A stretch of 64,000 nucleotides of DNA, from positions 1-64,000 of the forward strand of contig CAYFWF010000007.1 of NCBI GenBank assembly GCA_964346815.1. The letters run 5' to 3'. Numbering within the stretch: the first letter of the stretch is position 1; each line of letters begins with the position of its first letter. The stretch is from CAYFWF01 sp964346815 (lineage in GTDB: Bacteria > Acidobacteriota > Aminicenantia > Aminicenantales > Aminicenantaceae). A program made the position numbers and the translations under genes. Shown piece by piece: positions 59,327-64,000 of the stretch. The notes below the pieces were generated by a model. That model saw only the letters and a program-made list of their open reading frames with translations, searched no databases and was not told the DNA's origin.

Positions 59327-60896
59327 AAATACCGCCTTTTACGGGCTGTTCTTTCTTGTCGTTTGTGCAGCCCTTCTTTTTCGGACTGCGAGTTTAGATC
59401 TCCGTCCTATGCATCATGATGAAGCCAACCAGGCCGTCAAGTTTGGAGATCTTCTGGAGAAAAACGCGTACCGGTATGACCCGAACGAGCATCACGGTCC
59501 CTCCCTCTATTACTGCACCCTTCCTTTTGCCTGGGTAAGCTCTGGAACTTCTTTTTCTTCTTTGGACGAAAGGACTCTTCGCCTGGTTCCCGCTCTCTTT
59601 GGCGTGGGATTGATTCTTCTTCTTCTTCTGTTCAAAGGGGGGTATTCTCCCTCTGCCATATTTTTTTCAGGGATTTTTATCGCCATATCTCCTGTCATGG
59701 TTTTTTACAGCCGGTTCTATATTCAAGAGATGTTATTGGTTTTTTTCCTTGTGGGGGCCATCGGAGCAAGTTGGCGCTATAACCTGGACCGCACCTGGGA
59801 ATGGGCGGCTGCGACCGGCTTTTTTTTCGGAATGATGTATGCAACAAAGGAAACCAGTCTCATCCTTTTTGGATCCCTTTCCGTTTCGCTCCTGCTCGCC
59901 CGCGTCACCATCACCAGGCAGGCGCGCAGAGAATTTATACCCCTCGAGGTGAAGCCAGAGAAGGCCGGCCTCGGCCATCTTTGGATATTTTTGGGAACGG
60001 CTCTTTTTGTTTCTTTCCTCATGTTTTCCTCTTTTTTTAAACATCCAGAAGGCATCCTGGATTCGGCCCTATCCTTCCGGACATATTTTGAGAGAGCTTC
60101 GGAGGCCGGATTCCACTCCCATTCCTGGCCTTATTATCTGAAGATGCTTCTTTTTTCCCGCTATGGAAACGGTCCGGTTTGGAGTGAAGCTTTGATATTG
60201 GTCCTTGCAATTTTTGGCTGTATAGCCGCCTTCAAATCTGTTCACGGCCGGAATGCTCATCCCCTTTTCGTGCGCTTTGTGTTTTTTTACACCTTACTGG
60301 CCACTATCATCTACTCTTCGATTCCGTATAAAACTCCCTGGAATATGCTTCCGTTTTACATCGGAATCATTTTGCTGGCAGGGAATGGGGCCGTTTTCCT
60401 CCTTGGATACAGTAAAAAGTTTCTTGTCCAGGGTTTGATTATCGCACTTCTCGGAGCTGGCCTGTATCATCTCGGCATGCAGAGTTTCCGGGCGAATTTT
60501 AAATTCTATGCCGACCCCCGGAACCCTTATGTCTATGCCCACACCAGCAAGGATTTCCTTAATCTTATTCAGCGGGTTAATACCGCAGCCCGATATCACC
60601 CGGATGGTACTGGGATGCTGATCAAGGTGATAACCCATCCCGATGAAGCCTGGCCTCTCCCCTGGTATTTAAGGGAATTCACCCGAGTGGGCTACTGGCA
60701 GGATGCAGCGGAGGCCGGAGAGCTGAAGGGAATCCCCCTGATCATCACATCTGTTGACATTACGGAAAAACTGGGGCCCCGTCTTCGGGATACCCACCAA
60801 TCCGAATTCTTCGGTTTGCGGCCCGAGGTTTTGCTGGTTCTCCACATCCAAAACGATCTTTGGAACAAAATATTGGAAAAGCAGGCAGCAAGGTAG
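59319..60896 (+). CDS. Agl23-type membrane protein (TIGR03663, GT39-like)
   Basis: A 525-residue polytopic membrane protein with about 12 hydrophobic helices, related to dolichyl-phosphate-mannose mannosyltransferases. The conserved catalytic-loop-like HDEANQAVKFGDLLE follows TM1, and NEHHGPSLYYCTLPFAW is the second diagnostic block. I start at ATG 59319, overlapping the previous gene by 8 bp; a start at 59286 is possible. Such proteins move or use lipid-linked sugars; here with the GT2 gene after it (1-bp overlap, TAGTG) they may decorate surface glycans. The connection to the sugar-oxidation genes is only positional. Confidence 0.8.
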   Translation: MSKNTAFYGLFFLVVCAALLFRTASLDLRPMHHDEANQAVKFGDLLEKNAYRYDPNEHHGPSLYYCTLPFAWVSSGTSFSSLDERTLRLVPALFGVGLILLLLLFKGGYSPSAIFFSGIFIAISPVMVFYSRFYIQEMLLVFFLVGAIGASWRYNLDRTWEWAAATGFFFGMMYATKETSLILFGSLSVSLLLARVTITRQARREFIPLEVKPEKAGLGHLWIFLGTALFVSFLMFSSFFKHPEGILDSALSFRTYFERASEAGFHSHSWPYYLKMLLFSRYGNGPVWSEALILVLAIFGCIAAFKSVHGRNAHPLFVRFVFFYTLLATIIYSSIPYKTPWNMLPFYIGIILLAGNGAVFLLGYSKKFLVQGLIIALLGAGLYHLGMQSFRANFKFYADPRNPYVYAHTSKDFLNLIQRVNTAARYHPDGTGMLIKVITHPDEAWPLPWYLREFTRVGYWQDAAEAGELKGIPLIITSVDITEKLGPRLRDTHQSEFFGLRPEVLLVLHIQNDLWNKILEKQAAR

Positions 60897-61657
60897 TGGA
60901 TCTTTCGATCGTCATCCCAGCTTTAAACGAAGCCAGCAAAATCCGTTTTGATGTGGAAGCTGCGGCTGGATTTATAGACAGAGAAAAAATGACAGGGGAG
61001 ATTATCGTTGTCGATGACGGAAGCACGGACGGAACGTCACAGGAAGCCCGAAAAGCCAGTATTCCCCCTTCTGTGTCTCTACAGGTGATCAGGCTGGAGA
61101 AGAATAAAGGAAAAGGATTTGCAGTGAAGACCGGAATTCTGGCATCCCGGGGGGATGTTGTCCTTTTTGCTGACAGCGGTACCTGTGTACCTTACGCCAA
61201 CGCGCTTCCGCAGATCGAAAAGATCCGGGCCGGTGATGTGGACATAGCTATCGCCTCCAGGCGGTTGAAGGAAACAGTCATAAAGAGAAACAGAAGCATC
61301 CTCAGGAGGGTGCTGTCCTGGATTTTCCGCCAGGCGGCCTTGATGCTGACAGACCTGCCTCGTAGAATAACAGATACACAGTGCGGATTCAAAATCTATG
61401 ACGGTGCTGTTGCCAGAGAATTGTTCCAGGGGTGTGTGACATACGGGTTTATGTTCGAGCTGGAAGTTCTTCTTCGGGCTTTGAAAAGAGGATACCGGAT
61501 TGAAGAATTTCCTGTGGAGTGGACCTGCGACCTGGATACCAGACTGAAACCTGCAGGCGATGCTGTAAATGTGCTGAAGGAGCTTTTAAAGGTCAGGTCT
61601 CTGATCAAAGAGGAAAAATCCGACGAGCAAAAAGATTCCACTGGGAAGCCTCTTTGA
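60896..61657 (+). CDS. GT2 glycosyltransferase, dolichyl-phosphate-mannose-synthase-like
   Basis: A 253-residue GT-A-fold glycosyltransferase with DLSIVIPALNEASKI, VVDDGSTDGT (nucleotide-binding), KGKGFAVKTGIL, FADSG (metal-binding DxD variant) and the C-terminal ITDTQCGFKIYDGAV, typical of the GT2 group making polyprenyl-phosphate sugars. I start at GTG 60896, sharing its first base with the upstream stop TAG; a TTG at 60860 is an alternative without a ribosome site. It would transfer a nucleotide sugar to a polyprenyl phosphate, feeding the Agl23-like protein. Confidence 0.8.
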   Translation: MDLSIVIPALNEASKIRFDVEAAAGFIDREKMTGEIIVVDDGSTDGTSQEARKASIPPSVSLQVIRLEKNKGKGFAVKTGILASRGDVVLFADSGTCVPYANALPQIEKIRAGDVDIAIASRRLKETVIKRNRSILRRVLSWIFRQAALMLTDLPRRITDTQCGFKIYDGAVARELFQGCVTYGFMFELEVLLRALKRGYRIEEFPVEWTCDLDTRLKPAGDAVNVLKELLKVRSLIKEEKSDEQKDSTGKPL

Positions 61658-61701
61658 TCTCGCTGAGATGCCCAACCTGCACAAAATGGAAGAGTACCAT
61701 T

Positions 61702-62472
61702 TCATTCAAGACTTTTGGCGGCCCAGAGCATTCCTCTCTGAACGATGGTCCGGGCTTGGGGCACATCAAAGTCTTTCGCGACATGGCCCAGCGATGTATA
61801 GAAAACCCGGCCCTTTCCGTACATTTTCTTCCAAACGACCGGCATCACCACACCGTCGATCCAGGAGGCATGTTCACCAGTGAAGGTGGTCGTTGCCAGA
61901 ACCTCGACGATCGGATCGACATGCATGTAATACTGTTCGGAATGCATCTGGAAGTCGGAAAGCCCTGCGGTGATCGGGTCGTTATGATCGATGATATTGA
62001 CTTGGTAGTCGATGACTCCGCCGGGATGGGCCACCCACTGACCTCCGACCATGAACTGGTATTCGGTGTTGCTGCGGAATGCATCTGCCAGTCCTCCGTG
62101 CCATCCAGCCAGTCCGACACCGCTGCGCACCGCTTCCAGCAGACCTTTCTCCTGTGCACCGGTGATCCGGGACATGGTGAACACCTGGACGATGAGATCC
62201 AAAGATTTCAGCTTCTCTATATCCAGGTAAGAATCTAAAGTGTTGGATATTTCCACTTCAAAGCCCTGTTGTTCGAGCCAGGGAGCAAAGATGTCGACAC
62301 ATTTTTTCGGTTCGTGGCCCTCCCAGCCTCCCCAGACGAAGAGAGCCTTTTTTTTCTTCTGGCCTGTCCAGGAAGGAAGGATCAACAGGAGCGTTATCAG
62401 GAGAATGTGCAGAAAAAAGGCCGGTTTTCTAAATCCCCTGAGGCGCATCTTCGATCGCTGTTCTTGGTTCAT
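61702..62472 (-). CDS. Exported ThuA-domain protein
   Basis: A 256-residue protein: ribosome site GAGGAG, a signal sequence (FFLHILLITLLLILPSW) and a ThuA fold (KKALFVWGGWEGHEPKK, AVRSGVGLAGWHGGLADAF, GKGRVFYTSLGHVAKD, with the conserved glycine-rich turn and the H of LGH). ThuA proteins belong to a glutamine-amidotransferase-like group linked to trehalose and 3-keto sugar metabolism. It is transcribed after the DUF1080 gene on the same strand, 10 bp away, forming a cassette with it and the partial oxidoreductase gene. Confidence 0.85.
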   Translation of the reverse strand: MNQEQRSKMRLRGFRKPAFFLHILLITLLLILPSWTGQKKKKALFVWGGWEGHEPKKCVDIFAPWLEQQGFEVEISNTLDSYLDIEKLKSLDLIVQVFTMSRITGAQEKGLLEAVRSGVGLAGWHGGLADAFRSNTEYQFMVGGQWVAHPGGVIDYQVNIIDHNDPITAGLSDFQMHSEQYYMHVDPIVEVLATTTFTGEHASWIDGVVMPVVWKKMYGKGRVFYTSLGHVAKDFDVPQARTIVQRGMLWAAKSLE

Positions 62473-62482
62473 TTCGTCTCCT

Positions 62483-63268
62483 CTATTCGAGCTCTCTTAT
62501 CCAAATATTTCGAAAACGGACGGGATTCCCGTGGTCTTGAAGGGAGATGGGGAGTTTTTCCGGATGGGATATATAAGGAGGCCTTTTTTTGTGATCTGTG
62601 GGTCCTGTCAGGGTTCTGTTGTGGTGAACCAGGATGTTGTTGTGGAACACGGTCATATGGGCAGGTTGGGTCAGATTGCCGTCTGAATCGAAATGCGGTC
62701 TGCGGAAAATGATATCAAAGGACTGCCACTCGCCAGGAGGCCGGCAGGCGTTCACAAGAGGAGGATATTGGCCATAGATGGATGCCGTCATCCCATCGGG
62801 ATAGGTGGTGTTTTGATAACAATCGAGTACTTGAACCTCATATTTGTCCATCAGAAATACGCCGCTGTTGCTTCTGTCCTGGCCTTCTCCCACAGCAGGC
62901 GTGGGTGCCATCCATTCGATGTGAAGCTGGCAATCCCCGAATTTCTTTTTGGTTCGGATGGATCCTGTCTTCTTGACGACTTCCATGGAGGCGTTCTTTA
63001 CCTTCCATCGGGCTGCCTGCCCTTTGCTGTCTTCCCATTGGGATAAATCTGTGCCATCGAAAAGAATGATTGCATCCGAGGGGGCAGGTACGGGATCTCC
63101 TCCAGGCCCGGGATGTACAATCGGGGGTTGAGGCCGGTCCAGATCGTGAATCTTCCATTGGATATCCGGTATTTTTTGTGTTGTATTGTCCATATTGCCC
63201 TCACATTCGAATGAACAGACAAGTGTGATAAAAACGAAAAGAACGATGGCCCAAACGATTTTCTCCAT
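62483..63268 (-). CDS. DUF1080 protein (3-keto-disaccharide hydrolase type), exported
   Basis: A 261-residue single-domain DUF1080 protein. N-terminal signal segment IVWAIVLFVFITLVCS is followed by AIILFDGTDLSQWEDSKG, KFGDCQLHIEWMAP, NSGVFLMDKYEVQVLDCYQN and NPVRFRNIWIREL, the standard blocks of the family. It may hydrolyse the glycosidic bond of a 3-keto disaccharide; a His/Glu active site was not identified by eye. It lies between the partial oxidoreductase and ThuA genes on the same strand, with gaps of 53 and 10 bp. Confidence 0.85.
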   Translation of the reverse strand: MEKIVWAIVLFVFITLVCSFECEGNMDNTTQKIPDIQWKIHDLDRPQPPIVHPGPGGDPVPAPSDAIILFDGTDLSQWEDSKGQAARWKVKNASMEVVKKTGSIRTKKKFGDCQLHIEWMAPTPAVGEGQDRSNSGVFLMDKYEVQVLDCYQNTTYPDGMTASIYGQYPPLVNACRPPGEWQSFDIIFRRPHFDSDGNLTQPAHMTVFHNNILVHHNRTLTGPTDHKKRPPYISHPEKLPISLQDHGNPVRFRNIWIRELE

Positions 63269-63321
63269 TCTTGCCTCCAGAGAAAAAAATCATGAGTATT
63301 CAGGACAGCACTTGACAAAGT

Positions 63322-64000
63322 CTACAAGGACCAACCGAGGCGGTAAGATTTGTGGATGAATTGGTTTGCTTCGGGCAGGTTGGTGAACTCCATCTTTTCG
63401 CTGTCCCACAGCAATTTTGTGTGGTGTTCCTGCATGAGGACGGCGATATTTCCAAGAAGCATGGTTTCGGTCAAAGCGGCCGAGTAGGAAAAATCCGTGG
63501 TTGACTTCTTATCGGCTTTGATGGCTTCGATCCATTCCTCATGGATTCCTGGGGATCGGGGGATTGTTTTTTCAGGGCGCTTGTATTCTCTCATTGCGGA
63601 TTCAGGAACGAGACGGGGATTATCGCCGTAGGTGCTGCACGTAAGGATGCCCTTATCACCCATAAACAACACACCACCTCCTTCATCGCCCATCATACGA
63701 CCCTGTTCAATTTCTGGAGGTCTGGGCGGCATCAATCCTCCATCATACCAGATCAATTTAACAGGAGGCATGCTTCCTCGTGAAGGGAACTCGTAAATGA
63801 CAACTTCTGCCAGAGGGTAGGAGTCCTTGGTAAATACCGTTGAGCTGGCCTGTACAGAAACAGGATAATCGAGCTTGAGAGCCCAGTAGGGCTGGTCCAT
63901 CAAATGGGCCCCCATGTCACCAAGCGCACCTGTGCCAAAGTCCCACCACCCGCGCCAGGAAAAGGGGCAGTATGCTGGATGGTAGGGGCGGAAGGGAGCC
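63322..64000 (-). CDS. Gfo/Idh/MocA oxidoreductase, C-terminal part (5' end outside window)
   Basis: The reading frame continues to the window edge without a start: upstream of an internal Met lie RPYHPAYCPFSWRGWWDFG and TGALGDMGAHLMD, the PFxWRGWWDFGxGxLGDMGxH block of a Gfo/Idh/MocA subgroup. The C-terminus runs ANQFIHKSYRLGW. About 226 codons are visible. Whether it has a Tat signal cannot be seen. It is the first gene of the DUF1080-ThuA cassette, consistent with C3 oxidation followed by hydrolysis. Confidence 0.85.
   Translation of the reverse strand, partial: APFRPYHPAYCPFSWRGWWDFGTGALGDMGAHLMDQPYWALKLDYPVSVQASSTVFTKDSYPLAEVVIYEFPSRGSMPPVKLIWYDGGLMPPRPPEIEQGRMMGDEGGGVLFMGDKGILTCSTYGDNPRLVPESAMREYKRPEKTIPRSPGIHEEWIEAIKADKKSTTDFSYSAALTETMLLGNIAVLMQEHHTKLLWDSEKMEFTNLPEANQFIHKSYRLGWSL

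Noticed and set aside
1..64000. CRISPR arrays, insertion sequences with transposase, rRNA
   Set aside because: None were seen: no regularly spaced direct repeats, no transposase motifs, and only one tRNA gene.

Overview
The window looks like a stretch of chromosome from a Gram-negative, probably anaerobic, organoheterotrophic bacterium of moderate GC content. The gene mix suggests the Acidobacteriota / Candidatus Aminicenantes neighbourhood: a GWxTD protein, a DUF5916 outer-membrane protein, a PadR regulator paired with an FtsX-type permease, many Tat-exported Gfo/Idh/MocA oxidoreductases, DUF1080 and ThuA proteins, and an Agl23-type protein. This placement is inferred from family content only; there is no rRNA or other phylogenetic marker here.

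Region 1 (1-11.8 kb) opens with the tail of a probable large serine recombinase. It is followed by what I regard as the best find of the window, a secreted thioredoxin-like/TPR protein at 781-2298. Its open frame is interrupted by one TGA exactly at the first position of a CxxC-type motif, giving U-G-G-C. The TGA is followed by a hairpin with the geometry of a bacterial SECIS, and the window also encodes SelB (9732-11648) and tRNA-Sec with a UCA anticodon (11654-11749). I annotate it as one selenoprotein. A DsbD-alpha-like periplasmic protein follows it. An MFS transporter, a cellobiose-2-epimerase-like protein, a DUF1579 protein and a DUF5916 outer-membrane protein lie between it and selB.

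Region 2 (12-31 kb) holds mostly ordinary genes: a membrane diguanylate cyclase, a coiled-coil protein and a PilZ protein; an acetamidase-like enzyme and a subtilase lipoprotein; small membrane proteins, one behind an almost perfect sigma-54 promoter; a YyaL/DUF255 protein and a NUDIX hydrolase; an AlkZ-like winged-helix protein; an ARPP-1/DUF6569 gene overlapping an Fe-S PD-(D/E)XK nuclease gene; an APC permease; and a reverse-strand set of solute:sodium symporter, creatininase-family enzyme and M14 carboxypeptidase.

Region 3 (31-64 kb) is dominated by carbohydrate oxidation and isomerisation genes. There are four Tat-exported Gfo/Idh/MocA proteins, one cytosolic one and one cut by the window edge, two TIM-barrel isomerases (one Tat-exported), three DUF1080 (3-keto-disaccharide hydrolase type) domains in two proteins, two ThuA proteins and a CBM9-like protein. 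Two of these proteins carry long HEAT-repeat stretches. The Tat oxidoreductase at 53026-54399 overlaps by 4 bp a seven-heme c-type cytochrome gene, followed at short spacing by a b-type-cytochrome-like membrane protein and ApbE. This suggests that sugar oxidation outside the cytoplasm may be wired to membrane electron transport. A GWxTD protein, an SH3/beta-barrel protein, the PadR-permease pair, an Agl23-like protein and a GT2 glycosyltransferase are interspersed.

No CRISPR array, rRNA, complete insertion sequence or prophage was seen. Short palindromic interspersed repeats occur in the larger gaps.
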